64,000 nucleotides of DNA from an uncultured Muribaculaceae bacterium (GTDB lineage: Bacteria > Bacteroidota > Bacteroidia > Bacteroidales > Muribaculaceae): NCBI GenBank assembly GCA_944320595.1, contig CALUIB010000003.1, forward strand, positions 1 to 64,000. Reading direction: 5' to 3'. The number at the start of each line of letters is the position of its first letter. Position 1 is the first letter of the stretch. The translations under genes were made by a program, and so were the position numbers. The notes beneath the pieces are model-generated. The model was not told the DNA's origin. It made no database searches and saw only the letters and a list, made by a program, of their open reading frames with translations. This document shows, piece after piece, positions 37,401-46,665 of this stretch.

Positions 37401-37653
37401 CAAGCACACCGTTCTGGCGGTCGGCTTTCACGCTGTAGTTTCCGGCCACGTCGGTGACCACGCCGCGTGTGGTACCCTTCACCGTCACGCTAACGCCCGG
37501 CAAGGCCTCGCCAGCGGCATCAGTAACCTGGCCTGTCACGGTAATATCCTGCGCACTCGCACCGAATGCACAAAATGCCACCATCAACAATGAAAACACA
37601 AGTGCCTTCATTCGTCGGGAACAGGCTCTTAAACTGTTTTCTCTCATAATCAA
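34441..37653 (-). CDS. SusC/RagA-type TonB-dependent transporter (second system)
   Basis: A 1070-residue SusC barrel. Met15 (MKALVFSLLMVAFCAFGASA) may be the true start of the signal peptide. The regulatory-like domain begins VTGQVTDAAGEALPGVSVTV, the plug begins DDVVVVGYGTMKKSSLTGAV, and the protein ends RTVMGGLTLTF. No consensus promoter is found in the 269-base gap upstream, which fits read-through from the first SusC/SusD pair. A hairpin in that gap could reduce read-through. Confidence 0.95.
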   Translation of the reverse strand: MIMRENSLRACSRRMKALVFSLLMVAFCAFGASAQDITVTGQVTDAAGEALPGVSVTVKGTTRGVVTDVAGNYSVKADRQNGVLVFSFVGMKSQEVPVAGQARHDVAMQEDTQVLDDVVVVGYGTMKKSSLTGAVSAIKGDQLLVSPSTNVTQVLAGKLPGISSVQESGEPGVDNASLRIRGSIYDVTYIVDGFPREIGDIDPNDIESVSVLKDAAAAAVYGLKAAGGVIIVTTKKGAKGKSRITYDGSVGGSFNTNFPKFLDGPQFAYYYNLGDMMDRLANGIISSPSEYVPVFSQQNIADMIAGRNGWGNVDYADKVFGTGINQKHNVSVQGGTDRLRYYASVGYMGQDGNIDNFYYKRYNLRSNIEADIAKDWKLTLGVSAYTSKRHTPGYASGGTDSNSELGEQGWMSIANQTVRMHPYVPEKIDGVYTGTANGSGQSNSPLAAIYESGYQETRTSSVETNLALQYDVPWVKGLSLKVNGSYDYSTSWNKNLSTPYYTMMTQMPTTNVEQLNYQSVLDPRGNSTNKLGEGQATTRQMVGQGSISYVNSFGLHNVDFLALVEIQDWKYNNLSAYAQDIPFASLPELNFGNPDAGGSIAGSSDARRSIGYVFRLKYDYDNKYLAEFTGRYDGSYRFAGNVSGKRWGFFPSGSVAWRISREDFMKDLTFINDLKIRGSIGLLGSDNVDPYRFLATYAYGSNVMIGGNSMTTMYTSAVPNNTLTWEKTLSYNVGFDLNMWNSKLGVEFDAFYNYTYDILTQMGGSTYPPSMGGYYNSWANYNKIDTRGIDVTISHRNHFMLGGKMFDYGISANVSWAKNRWLRYAADGANDPEWIRVTGTSVYAQYGWIADGLYRSEEEIDNSAWYGSRPNVGDIKYRDLNGDNKIDWSDRARIGHDNRPAVTYGLNLNASWNGIDLDMQFTGGAIFDVSMTGTYYNGYDDNTVWTKTFKDGMNSPLYLVENAYSIYNPDGEFPRITAGGLTHGGDNGLASTFWLRDGKYIRLKSMTIGYTLPQQWMDKIGIERIRLYVQGSNLFTIDGLPDGIDPEAPGVNNGYYPQQRTVMGGLTLTF

Positions 37654-37796
37654 ATGGTTGTTTTAGTTAAAAATTAGGTTTGTTATTATAGAAGATCTCA
37701 CTCTCGTTGTACATATTGCCACACACCCTGGGTCGAGGGAATAGTAAAAAGTTGATTTACCAGAAGACCTAAAAAGCTGTGATAAAACAAATGCGA

Positions 37797-37849
37797 AAAT
37801 GTGCCGAAACCCTCAGGCAATATGTACCCGAAAGTTCCGGCACACATTT
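37797..37849 (-). promoter_or_regulatory. Hairpin in the gap between the two SusC/SusD systems
   Basis: On the minus strand AAATGTGTGCCG (37838-37849) pairs with CGGCACATTT (37797-37806), a 7-bp core stem with a two-base bulge and three more pairs. It is followed by a T-rich but interrupted stretch. It may be a partial terminator or processing site between the first SusD gene and the second SusC gene. Confidence 0.4.
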
Positions 37850-37922
37850 CACTTCAAAAAAACACCCTAAAAACAATCTTTTTCTTAACCTATTTTATTC
37901 ACCTGCCGTATGTGCGTATGCG

Positions 37923-39536
37923 TTATTTATACCGAGCGGTATCCCACCACACGCGCACCGTCGAGCCGTCGCCCTGGCCCTGGTTGAGGCTCGGCGAGGT
38001 GGCATTGGCGGCATTCTCACGGCGTTCAGAGTCGATGTAACGTATCTTCTTGATAAACTCGCCGTTGGCTGGGTTGATATTCTGGTCGTCGCTGTGCAGC
38101 ACAGGTTTCAACTTGGGATAACCCGTGCGGCGGAACTCGGCCCAAGCCTCCACGCCGCTTGGATAGAGCGCAAGCCACTTTTGGGTGATAATCTGCTTCA
38201 ACTTGTTCTCTTCGTTGCCCGTCAAGGCCACGCCTGCTATGTAAGCCTCGTCGTTGGAGGTACTCGAAAGCGATGCATCGTCGAGGAACGAACGCTCGTC
38301 TTCAAACGAGGCACGGATACCCTCCTCATAATTCTGCTGCGCATCGCCCGCACCCGTCCAACCGGCCAGTGCGGCCTCGGCGCGGAGCAAGCATACCTCG
38401 CTATAAGTCATAATCTTGAGGGGCAATGTGACAGTACCCTGGCTTGCAATGTCGGCATTGCCATTTGTATTATAATCGGGATAAGCCTGCAAGCCCCAGA
38501 ATTCCGAATGGCTTGCCAAGGCATTCTCGGGCAATCCCATCTCGCTCGTGTTCATGCCATTGGGCAGACCCGAAAACTTCTCACCAGTAAAGCTGTCGGT
38601 AGTACCGGCTTCGATGGCGGCAGCATAGTCGCGCGACACGCCAAACCACAATTCCATGCGAGGGTCCTCGACGGTGCTCGTGTGCTTGAGCACATCTTCC
38701 ATCTTATTGCTCATGGCCAGACCTTGCCACGTGGACATCATGTAGAGCGGATGCCCCCATCCCGAGCTTGCATCGGCACGGCATTCTATATAGGCATTGT
38801 CGTCATTGCTCTGCATCAAGCCGTCGGCAATTGCGGCTTCGCCCTCCTGTCGGGCCAAGTCCGGGTCGATAAACCTAAGGCGCATTGCTGCACGCAGGCG
38901 CAGCGAATTGGCCAGCCGCATCCACTTTTGCGTATCACCTGCAAAAATCAGGTCGTTGTCGGCACTGCAAGTCTCCTGCCCTGCCAGGTTTTGCGACAAT
39001 GCGTCGGCAGCCTCGGTGAGTTCCTTGAAGACATCTTCATAAATCGACCGCTGCGTGTCATAAACATTCTGAGTCTCGCCCAATCCGGCTTGCGAATAAG
39101 GAATATCGCCAAACATATCGGTCATCTCGATGGTGTTTTTCGCCGTCATGATTCGTATCATCTGCAAGATATTCGATTGTCCTGGATTGTTTGCGGCAGT
39201 CTCCTTGGCAACCTTCATGTGTTTCAGCGTAGAATAATATGGTGTCCAAAAACCTCCCACTACATAATCATCTACATACCCGTAACGGTCGGTTATAAAC
39301 CCCGACGTAGTATTTGCAAAATACTGGCAATAGAGCTGGGCATACAAGTTGTCGCCACGCTGGTAAGGGTCGCAACTGATGCGCGTAGTCATCTCCTCGA
39401 CGTATGGCAACACATATTTCAAGTTGGCCTCGGTCACAACCCCAGGATTGGTATTAATCCCGTCAAAGCTGTCGGTGCAACCGCTCAGCAGCCCCACCGC
39501 CAAGCATAGGCCTAAAAATGATTTATATCGTTTCAT
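37923..39536 (-). CDS. SusD-like lipoprotein (SusD_2 group, first system)
   Basis: The ATG at 39536 gives 537 residues with signal MKRYKSFLGLCLAVGLLSGC. Marks of the SusD_2/RagB group are DSFDGINTNPGVVTEANLKY, the middle ADNDLIFAGDTQKWMRLANS and SEVCLLRAEAALAGW. The sequence is only distantly related to the SusD at 32749. It lies 13 bases after its SusC partner and is the surface cap of the first transporter. Confidence 0.93.
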   Translation of the reverse strand: MKRYKSFLGLCLAVGLLSGCTDSFDGINTNPGVVTEANLKYVLPYVEEMTTRISCDPYQRGDNLYAQLYCQYFANTTSGFITDRYGYVDDYVVGGFWTPYYSTLKHMKVAKETAANNPGQSNILQMIRIMTAKNTIEMTDMFGDIPYSQAGLGETQNVYDTQRSIYEDVFKELTEAADALSQNLAGQETCSADNDLIFAGDTQKWMRLANSLRLRAAMRLRFIDPDLARQEGEAAIADGLMQSNDDNAYIECRADASSGWGHPLYMMSTWQGLAMSNKMEDVLKHTSTVEDPRMELWFGVSRDYAAAIEAGTTDSFTGEKFSGLPNGMNTSEMGLPENALASHSEFWGLQAYPDYNTNGNADIASQGTVTLPLKIMTYSEVCLLRAEAALAGWTGAGDAQQNYEEGIRASFEDERSFLDDASLSSTSNDEAYIAGVALTGNEENKLKQIITQKWLALYPSGVEAWAEFRRTGYPKLKPVLHSDDQNINPANGEFIKKIRYIDSERRENAANATSPSLNQGQGDGSTVRVWWDTARYK

Positions 39537-39549
39537 GTTTTCCTGCAAT

Positions 39550-42500
39550 TTAGAATTTAACATTCAATGAGAAACCCCATGACCTTGTGGGAGGCATTGA
39601 ACCATACTCAAAGGCCTGATAATAATCGTTGTATGACATTGCCGACTCGGGATTCATAGGAGCATCTTTGTAGAAGTAGAACAGGTCGCGAGCCACAACC
39701 GATAGTTTCACGTTTTGCAGCTTTATGCGTTCAATCCACTTCTTGGGCAAGCTCCAGCCAAGCGACATTTCACGCATCTTCACGTATGTTCCGCTATACA
39801 TGAATTCTTCGGCCACGCCTTGCGAGCCACCTACCCTGTTCCAGTAGTCCTGGGCGTTAACTTCTATATCATTCGGTTGTCCAGTAGAGGCAAGTATGCC
39901 ATCCACAACCATTCCGTCGCGCCCGTCGAGAGTGCGAGCCGAAGTACCTACCGACGTTGCAATGGCATCGGTGAGAGAAATGAAATCACCTCCCATACGC
40001 ACATCGATAAGCGCATTGAACGAAAGGTCTTTCCATGTCAATGTCGTACCAATCGAACCGGTCCAGTCGGGAAGCATATTGCCTATCACCTTGTCGGTTT
40101 CGGTAAGTGGCATACCATCGTCACCTATCAATATGCGTCCTTGCTCGTCGCGCTGGTAAGCATTCGCAGCCACTATGTCGCCATAATTTCCGCCATCGTT
40201 GACCACAACTGTTGCTATACGTGTACCGCCAAGTTCATAACGTTGAACGCCACCGCCAAGTTCTATACACTTGGTGCGGTTCAAGCCCCAGTTAAGAGTC
40301 ACATCCCATTGCCAGTCCTTGGTTTGAATGGGAGTACCGGTGAGTTGCAATTCAACACCCTCGCTGCGCATCTTACCTGCATTTATAATCTTCTGAGTGT
40401 AACCCGACGGCAGCGGTGTATCGATGGCAAGAATTTGATTGGTGGTATTACTGCGGTAGTATGTGAAATCAATACCTAAACGGTTTTGGAACATACGCCA
40501 CTCGAAACCGCCTTCCCACGAAACAGTGCTTTCAGGCTTAAGATCCTGCAACGGCAAAACATCGGGCAACTGCATTCCCAGTATGTCGTTAACGAAGCTC
40601 GAATATGGGCTGTAAACGTAAGCCAATTGATAAGCATCGGTGTCGTTACCAACCTTTGCCCACGAACCGCGTACCTTCAAGTAGTCAATCCATTCAGGCA
40701 TACGGAACATTTCAGAAACAATGCCGCTCAAGCTCACCGACGGGTAGAAATAAGAGCGGTTGGCAGCAGGCAGCGTCGATGACCAGTCGTTACGTGCCGA
40801 CACATCCAAGTAAGCCATGCCCTTGTAACCAACCGAGGCATTCCCCAATACCGACTGTATCTCTTTCTTATAATACGACTCCGAGGCTTGGCGTGTATCG
40901 CCATTGCTCATCCACACGAAATCCTGGATTTCAAAATGCCCGGCATCGCCCAACAGCCCCTCGGAAAATTCATTCTGCACCGATGCGCCAAGATTGGCGA
41001 TGACCGAGAAGTCTTTGAACGTCTTGTTGAAATTAAGCATCACGTCGCCCGTGAAGTCCTTATGGGTAGTTTCCCTGTGGCCATACTCCGATGCCAGTGC
41101 GCCATCGGCCTGCCGCAAAGCGTATTTGCGGTACTGATCATTGTACCAGTCGATACCCACACGCCCGGTAATGCTAAGGAAACTTGTAAGTTTCAGCGTG
41201 GCATTGATGTTGCCCAGCAAGCGGTTGCGGACATTCTTGTTGCCATTCTCGGGCATGACCAATCCGTATGGGTTGGCATAGTTCTCGGCCGGGCCGCTCC
41301 AGTTCATAACCCTGTTGGCCGCAGTTATGTTGTTCGTCGCCAAGTCGGCCAGGCGTATGCCGCGAGGCATTGTAATGAATTGCGACATCAAGCCATAACT
41401 ACCTTGTGCAGGGGCATTGTTCACTTTCTCGGTCATGTAATTGGCCTTTACACCGATGGTGAGGAAATCATTGCGGAATTCGGTGTTGACATCGAAATAC
41501 TGGCGTTTGATGTTATGGTTCGGCGTTATACCGTCGTTGCGGCTGTCGGTAAACGACAAGCGTCCGGTCACGTATTCACCGCCTGCCGATGCAGTCAGCG
41601 TATTGGAGTATTCAATGCCCGACTCGAAGAAATCCTTTATGTAATCGTCTTGCGGGAGCAATGCATATTGCCCAGCACTGTTGTCGCCGTAATAGAACTT
41701 GCGCCAGCTGTCAACCATCTGCCCCGTCATGCGTGGGCCCCAGCTGCCGCGAGCCTCGTTGCTGAACTGCCCGGCTGAGCCTTGCCCGTAGATATTTTGG
41801 TATTCGTAGGGCTGGTATATGCTGGTGAATTGCACATTGCCGGTATATTCTATCGACAACGGCTGTCCTTGCTTACCTTTCTTGGTAGTGATTATAATCG
41901 CACCGTTCTGCGCACGCGAACCGTAAAGGGCTGCGGCATTCGCGCCTTTCAATACCGATATGCTTTCAATGTCGTTGGGGTTGATTTGCGAGGCGGCACT
42001 CGACAGGTCAAGTCCGCCATATTCGGTAACATCGCCACCATTGTCATTATTGATGGGAATACCGTCAACCACCCACAGCGGCTGGTTGTTGCCGCTGAGC
42101 GAGTTCAAGCCGCGCAATACCACGCGCGTGGAACCACCCATGCCCGAACCCGACTGGTTGATTTGCACACCGGCAATCTTGCCTTGCAACATATTCGACA
42201 AGCTTAGCGACTTGTTCTCGGTGAGGCTTTCGGGGTCAACCTCTTGCATGGCATAACCAAGTGCGCGCTTCTCGCGCTTGATGCCAAGTGCGGTTACCAC
42301 CACCTCGCTAAGCTGTTCCGACGATGGGGTGAGCGTAACCTCCACCCTGTCTTTCCCTGCAACGGGAACTTCGGCCTTATGGTAGCCGATAAACGACACT
42401 TCGAGCACGGCACTGGCTGGAGCCGATATGCTGAATGTACCCGAAATGTCGGTAGCCACGCCGTTAGAGGTGCCTTGCACCATGACGCTGGCTCCCACAA

Positions 42501-42684
42501 TGGGATCGCCCGCCTCATCAACAACGGTACCCTTGACTGTCCTTTGCGACTGGCTGCTTTCGTATGAGCTACCACCTTGCGGCGCATGGGCTGCAACCGC
42601 CGTTGCGCCCAAGCTCAACAGCCCACAAAGGAGAATCGCTGCAAACTTGCGGGCGGTTCCTTCATGAAGCGAATTGTTTTTCAT
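39550..42684 (-). CDS. SusC/RagA-type TonB-dependent transporter (first system)
   Basis: A 1044-residue SusC protein. Signal peptide about 12-32; regulatory-like domain TVKGTVVDEAGDPIVGASVM near 50; plug starting SEVVVTALGIKREKRALGYA; NQPLWVVDGIP near 190; barrel ending SWGFSLNVKF. The ALGIKREKRALGY variant of the plug start is usual for SusC proteins paired with SusD_2 partners, as here. Only 46 bases separate it from the epimerase gene, without a promoter, so it is read from the operon promoter near 46.5 kb. Confidence 0.95.
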   Translation of the reverse strand: MKNNSLHEGTARKFAAILLCGLLSLGATAVAAHAPQGGSSYESSQSQRTVKGTVVDEAGDPIVGASVMVQGTSNGVATDISGTFSISAPASAVLEVSFIGYHKAEVPVAGKDRVEVTLTPSSEQLSEVVVTALGIKREKRALGYAMQEVDPESLTENKSLSLSNMLQGKIAGVQINQSGSGMGGSTRVVLRGLNSLSGNNQPLWVVDGIPINNDNGGDVTEYGGLDLSSAASQINPNDIESISVLKGANAAALYGSRAQNGAIIITTKKGKQGQPLSIEYTGNVQFTSIYQPYEYQNIYGQGSAGQFSNEARGSWGPRMTGQMVDSWRKFYYGDNSAGQYALLPQDDYIKDFFESGIEYSNTLTASAGGEYVTGRLSFTDSRNDGITPNHNIKRQYFDVNTEFRNDFLTIGVKANYMTEKVNNAPAQGSYGLMSQFITMPRGIRLADLATNNITAANRVMNWSGPAENYANPYGLVMPENGNKNVRNRLLGNINATLKLTSFLSITGRVGIDWYNDQYRKYALRQADGALASEYGHRETTHKDFTGDVMLNFNKTFKDFSVIANLGASVQNEFSEGLLGDAGHFEIQDFVWMSNGDTRQASESYYKKEIQSVLGNASVGYKGMAYLDVSARNDWSSTLPAANRSYFYPSVSLSGIVSEMFRMPEWIDYLKVRGSWAKVGNDTDAYQLAYVYSPYSSFVNDILGMQLPDVLPLQDLKPESTVSWEGGFEWRMFQNRLGIDFTYYRSNTTNQILAIDTPLPSGYTQKIINAGKMRSEGVELQLTGTPIQTKDWQWDVTLNWGLNRTKCIELGGGVQRYELGGTRIATVVVNDGGNYGDIVAANAYQRDEQGRILIGDDGMPLTETDKVIGNMLPDWTGSIGTTLTWKDLSFNALIDVRMGGDFISLTDAIATSVGTSARTLDGRDGMVVDGILASTGQPNDIEVNAQDYWNRVGGSQGVAEEFMYSGTYVKMREMSLGWSLPKKWIERIKLQNVKLSVVARDLFYFYKDAPMNPESAMSYNDYYQAFEYGSMPPTRSWGFSLNVKF

Positions 42685-42730
42685 AATTCTTTAAGTTTAG
42701 TTAATGGAAATCGTTTTTTAGATACTATGG

Positions 42731-43912
42731 TTATTCTCGTGTTTTCAGTTGTTCAAGCACCTGCCAGCACTGGTATAAGCCACGCGGAACGTGGAAACAG
42801 CCTTTCCACTTGCCGCCCTTCAACGGCAGCAGCACCTCGCCGCGGCGGTTAAGATAGCCAAACCATTCGGGGTGTTCCGTGTCCTTGAAGTGCGACCACG
42901 TGTAATCGTGCACACGTTCAAACCATTCAAGGCAGCGAGGGTCGCCCGTGAGCTGGTAGCCCTTGATGGTGGAAATAAGCGTTTCGATGTGTACCCACCA
43001 CAGTTTTTGGTCCCATTCAAGCTGTTGCGGCGGGAACCCCTTGCGGTCCATAAAGTAGAATATGCCGCCAAATTCCTTGTCCCAGCCATAGTCGCACATG
43101 GTGAGGGTTACCTCCTTGGCCTTCTCTATAAGTTCGGGGCGACCAAGCCGCTTGCCCAGGTCCATTATGAACCACATGGCCTCGATGTCGTGACCCGGTG
43201 TCACTTGGCGACCTTCAAACGAGTCGGACAATTCGCCCGATTCAAGCACATTCTCCACGATTATGCCACCTAATTCAGGACGGTAGAACACCTCCATCAC
43301 CTCGTGGATGCACTCGTCGATGACCTTCTTCAAGAAATCCTCGTCGAGCAGGTGCTCTATTTCGAGCGACAGGTTGCACAGTATCATGGGCAGCGAAAAG
43401 CCCTTGAGCGGACGTGTGCCGGGGTGCAGCTTGTTCCACTTCCCCTTGGGATTGTTGCGCTTGGCAAGCACCACGTCGAAGGTGCGCTTGGCTATGTCGG
43501 CATATTCTTTGTTCCCCGTCGCCAATGCCAATTGGCCGAACGCCATGGTGGCAAACGTGTAAGAGAAGATGTTGTAAGGCTCCACGAGCGGACGGCCGGC
43601 ACGGTCGAGCGAGAAGTACCAGTTATAGTTGCCGTCGTGGCCATACTTCTTCAGGAACTCGGCTCCCTGAATGGCGCAGTCGAGCCACTCCTGGCGTTTT
43701 TCAACCTTGTTGTAAAGCATGGCAAAGAGCCACACCTCGCGGCCTTGCAGCCATATAAACTTGTCGGTGTCGAACACGCTGCCATCACGATTGAGGCATG
43801 AAAAATAACCGCCACACTCCTTGTCTTGCGAATAGTTGAGCCAGAACGGGAGGACGTTCTCCAGCAACTCATCCTTATACTGTTTTGCTAACTTATTGAA
43901 ATCCATACGCAT
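42731..43912 (-). CDS. AGE-family N-acylglucosamine 2-epimerase-like protein
   Basis: A 393-residue (alpha/alpha)6-barrel protein of the AGE superfamily. Catalytic-region signatures are visible: FIWLQGREVWLFAML near 52-66, VTPGHDIEAMWF with a conserved His, and KLWWVHIETL with another. Members interconvert N-acetylmannosamine and N-acetylglucosamine or epimerise other sugars. It sits between a sugar porter and the first SusC gene, suggesting it feeds an imported sugar into central metabolism. No sialic acid lyase is encoded nearby, so a sialic acid pathway is not supported. No signal peptide; cytoplasmic. Confidence 0.9.
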   Translation of the reverse strand: MRMDFNKLAKQYKDELLENVLPFWLNYSQDKECGGYFSCLNRDGSVFDTDKFIWLQGREVWLFAMLYNKVEKRQEWLDCAIQGAEFLKKYGHDGNYNWYFSLDRAGRPLVEPYNIFSYTFATMAFGQLALATGNKEYADIAKRTFDVVLAKRNNPKGKWNKLHPGTRPLKGFSLPMILCNLSLEIEHLLDEDFLKKVIDECIHEVMEVFYRPELGGIIVENVLESGELSDSFEGRQVTPGHDIEAMWFIMDLGKRLGRPELIEKAKEVTLTMCDYGWDKEFGGIFYFMDRKGFPPQQLEWDQKLWWVHIETLISTIKGYQLTGDPRCLEWFERVHDYTWSHFKDTEHPEWFGYLNRRGEVLLPLKGGKWKGCFHVPRGLYQCWQVLEQLKTRE

Positions 43913-43932
43913 ATTAGTTTTAGTTGTTGTTA

Positions 43933-45345
43933 TTATTTATTCTTAGTCCAGTACCTCTCTATCTCTTCGAGCGACTTGCCGGTGGTCTCGGGCATGAGCC
44001 GCCACACTATAAGTATGTAGGGCACACACATCACGGCAAATATCAGGAACGTGCCTGCCGGCGTTGCCGCACTAAGCAGCCACGGCGTGAGCTGCCCCAC
44101 AAGGTAAGTGCCTATCCACAGCGAAAATCCCGCAACCGACATGGCCATGCCACGCACCCGGGTGGGGTACATCTCCGAGAGGAACACGAATATCACCGCC
44201 GAGATGGATATGGCGCAGCAGAACACGTAAAAGAGGAAGAACGTGAGCAGGAAACCGTTGGAAAGGCCAAGGCTGCCGCCGAATTGGAAATAAAATGCAA
44301 TGCAAAGCAATGCCACAACCATGCCCGACACGCCATAGTAAACAAGCGTCTTGCGCCCCACGCGGTCGATGATGAACACCGCTATGACCGTGGTGACGGC
44401 GTTGACTATGCCCACAAGCACCTGGCTGAAAAGCGCATCGCCGCCCGAAAGTCCGGCCTGCTCGAATATCGTGGGGCCATAGTATAGCACGGCATTGACG
44501 CCCATGAATTGCCCCAGTATGGCAATGGCTGCCCCAATAAGCACGGCACGGAATATGCCGGGACTGAAAAGCAGCCGCCAATCGGACTTGGCTTCCGAAC
44601 CCACTACCTGTTTCACGTCGGCCAGCTCACCGGCTGCCGCGGCGGCACTGCGGTAAATGCGCTTGAATATGCCAAGTGCAGCCTCGTCGCGATGGCGCAA
44701 CACAAGCCAACGCGGGCTTTCGGGAATAATATATGTGAACACGAAAAGCAAAATGGCGGGCACTCCGGCCAGGCCGAGCATGCCACGCCACACCTCCGAT
44801 ACGAAAATACGATGCATCCACTCCGAGCCTATCTCCACACCGCTCTGCGAGAAGTGCAGCAGGCCGTAGTTGGCCGAATAAGCCCCCAAGAACCCTATGG
44901 TGACGGCAAGCTGGTAGAGCGACACAAGCTGGCCGCGGTAGCGAGCCACCGAAATTTCGGAAATATAGAGCGGCGACACCACCGACACCACGCCGATGCC
45001 CACGCCGCCAAGCATGCGCGCAACCACGAGCATGGGGAACGAAGTGGCAAATGCGCAGCCAATGCCCGAGACGGCAAAGAAAAACGCCGCCAGCAGCATC
45101 GTGGGCTTGCGTCCGAAACGGTCGCTAAGCTTGCCGGCAAACGCCACGCCCACAATCGAGCCTATGAGCGCACAGCCCACAAACCACCCCACTTGCAGCT
45201 CGTCGAGCGAGAACTGGGCGGCAATGTGCGAAACGGTTCCCGACACCACGCCGGTGTCGTAACCAAACAAGAAACCGCCCAATGCCGCCACCAAGGCAAG
45301 CAGCAGCATATACGCGAAATTTACGTTTTCCTTGACTGATTCCAT
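43933..45345 (-). CDS. MFS sugar porter
   Basis: A 470-residue transporter with 12 membrane helices and the sugar porter signatures: GYDTGVVSG at 28-36, DRFGRKP after helix 2, PESPRWL at the end of helix 6, QFMGVNAVLYYGP in helix 7, DRVGRK, and PETTGKSLEE at the C-terminus. It is closest in character to XylE-type sugar/H+ symporters. It lies between the DUF4434 gene and the epimerase gene with short gaps (12 and 20 bases). It probably brings a monosaccharide released in the periplasm into the cytoplasm. Confidence 0.93.
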   Translation of the reverse strand: MESVKENVNFAYMLLLALVAALGGFLFGYDTGVVSGTVSHIAAQFSLDELQVGWFVGCALIGSIVGVAFAGKLSDRFGRKPTMLLAAFFFAVSGIGCAFATSFPMLVVARMLGGVGIGVVSVVSPLYISEISVARYRGQLVSLYQLAVTIGFLGAYSANYGLLHFSQSGVEIGSEWMHRIFVSEVWRGMLGLAGVPAILLFVFTYIIPESPRWLVLRHRDEAALGIFKRIYRSAAAAAGELADVKQVVGSEAKSDWRLLFSPGIFRAVLIGAAIAILGQFMGVNAVLYYGPTIFEQAGLSGGDALFSQVLVGIVNAVTTVIAVFIIDRVGRKTLVYYGVSGMVVALLCIAFYFQFGGSLGLSNGFLLTFFLFYVFCCAISISAVIFVFLSEMYPTRVRGMAMSVAGFSLWIGTYLVGQLTPWLLSAATPAGTFLIFAVMCVPYILIVWRLMPETTGKSLEEIERYWTKNK

Positions 45346-45357
45346 GCGCGTGGGTGG

Positions 45358-46485
45358 TTATTTTATATCGAAATACTCCTTGTAACGGTCATACAGGTGT
45401 CCGGCCTGCAAATAGGCCGACTGCGGACTCATGAAGTGCGAGAACTCGAATGTGATGGCCTTGTCGTAGCCGCACCGCTTGGCAGCCTCAAGTTTCAGGC
45501 GCAACTTGTCGAATTTTATGGGCAGGAACCGTATCGGCATATCGCGGTCAAACGACTCGGCATTAGTCCAGCATTGCATACCGTAGCGGTCGGCAAGCTT
45601 CTTGTTGACGGTAAAGAATGCGTCAAGCTCGTCATAGTCGATATGCCCGTCCTGGAACGCGCAGGCATCTACCACGTCGTGTATGCCGTCGAATATCTCG
45701 TTCCACTCCTTCTCGTGCTGCTCCACCGACACGGCATCTTGCCTTGTGAGCGAGCCGCTATTGGCCATAACGGCCTTCTTGCCGTCGATCCACGGCGAAA
45801 TGAACGTAGGCAGGCCGCCCGACACATCCTTGCACTGCTTGCCCATGGCGTGGAAAGCCTTTATCGCCCCCTTGGTGGCACGGCTTATCTCGCCGCTTAT
45901 GTACCAGCCGCCAAAGCTCTTGTGGCGCGTTCCATATTTTTGCCACACTTCGTCGATTACATATTTGTTGTCCTCAATCTCCCAACTCAGGTCGCCAGTG
46001 TCCCAGTAGCGGCCCGAGTCGTAGAGACCGAAGTAGAATTTCATTCCATAACGGTCGGCAAGCGTGAGGAACATCTCCACCAAATCGACCGACGGGCGGT
46101 AGCACCCTTTCTTCATGAGATATTCCGAGGGGTAGGTGATGAACTTGCGATATCCCGAGCGGATAAGTATCACCGTGTCGATGCCTATGGCCTTCATGTA
46201 GCGGAAATCCTGTTCCCATTCCTTCACGCCCCAGTTCTGGTGGGCTATGTCGTGCGAAATCTCATCGAGGAACGTACCCGTGATGCGCAGCCCGTTGTTC
46301 TTCGGTACAATCAGCCCGCCTGCCTCGGCAAGATTGCCGGCCACACCGGCAGCCGCTTGCCCATTGCCACTTTGCGACGTTCCACCACAACTCGTCATTG
46401 CCTCGGCCAGCGACGGCAGCACGGCAATCGACGCACCGGCCAACGCTGCTTTTTTCAAAAATTCCCTTCGGCTATTCTTTTGCAT
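45358..46485 (-). CDS. DUF4434 protein with Tat-type signal
   Basis: A 375-residue protein and first gene of the large operon. The N-terminus carries a twin-arginine signal (NSRREFLKKAALAGASIAVL) that ends near MTSCGG, which might also be a lipidation site. The main part is a TIM-barrel-like DUF4434 domain (GLRITGTFLDEISHDIAHQN, YLMKKGCYRPSVDLVEMF, WYISGEI). Related proteins are glycoside hydrolase-like and occur in polysaccharide loci. Export in the folded state is suggested by the twin Arg. It is directly behind a near-perfect promoter. Confidence 0.85.
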   Translation of the reverse strand: MQKNSRREFLKKAALAGASIAVLPSLAEAMTSCGGTSQSGNGQAAAGVAGNLAEAGGLIVPKNNGLRITGTFLDEISHDIAHQNWGVKEWEQDFRYMKAIGIDTVILIRSGYRKFITYPSEYLMKKGCYRPSVDLVEMFLTLADRYGMKFYFGLYDSGRYWDTGDLSWEIEDNKYVIDEVWQKYGTRHKSFGGWYISGEISRATKGAIKAFHAMGKQCKDVSGGLPTFISPWIDGKKAVMANSGSLTRQDAVSVEQHEKEWNEIFDGIHDVVDACAFQDGHIDYDELDAFFTVNKKLADRYGMQCWTNAESFDRDMPIRFLPIKFDKLRLKLEAAKRCGYDKAITFEFSHFMSPQSAYLQAGHLYDRYKEYFDIK

Positions 46486-46527
46486 AATTATATAGATTAA
46501 TTTGTGTTCATTTATTTTTCAGCACCA

Positions 46528-46558
46528 CAAATATAGCCACATTTTATAAACTATCAAA
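46528..46558 (-). promoter_or_regulatory. Promoter of the polysaccharide utilisation operon
   Basis: On the minus strand TTTG (46555-46558), a 19-base spacer and TATATTTG (46528-46535) match the consensus exactly. The start would be near 46521, about 35 bases before the DUF4434 gene. Confidence 0.85.
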
Positions 46559-46665
46559 TATTTAATAAATATTTTTATTATACTCCCCCTTACATTTAAC
46601 CAATTTGACCATTTTCCCGGCAAATCTGCCACCTTCATACATATATTAACAACTATTTTGTTATT

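Noticed and set aside
34441-42684. The two neighbouring SusC genes as a recent tandem duplication
   Set aside because: The proteins differ in plug start (VVGYG versus TALGIKREKRALGY), length and SusD partner type, so they are old paralogs rather than a local duplication.
42731-45345. Sialic acid catabolism (nanE/nanT-like pair)
   Set aside because: The epimerase and porter resemble nan genes in type, but no N-acetylneuraminate lyase or sialidase is encoded nearby, so a sialic acid locus is not supported.
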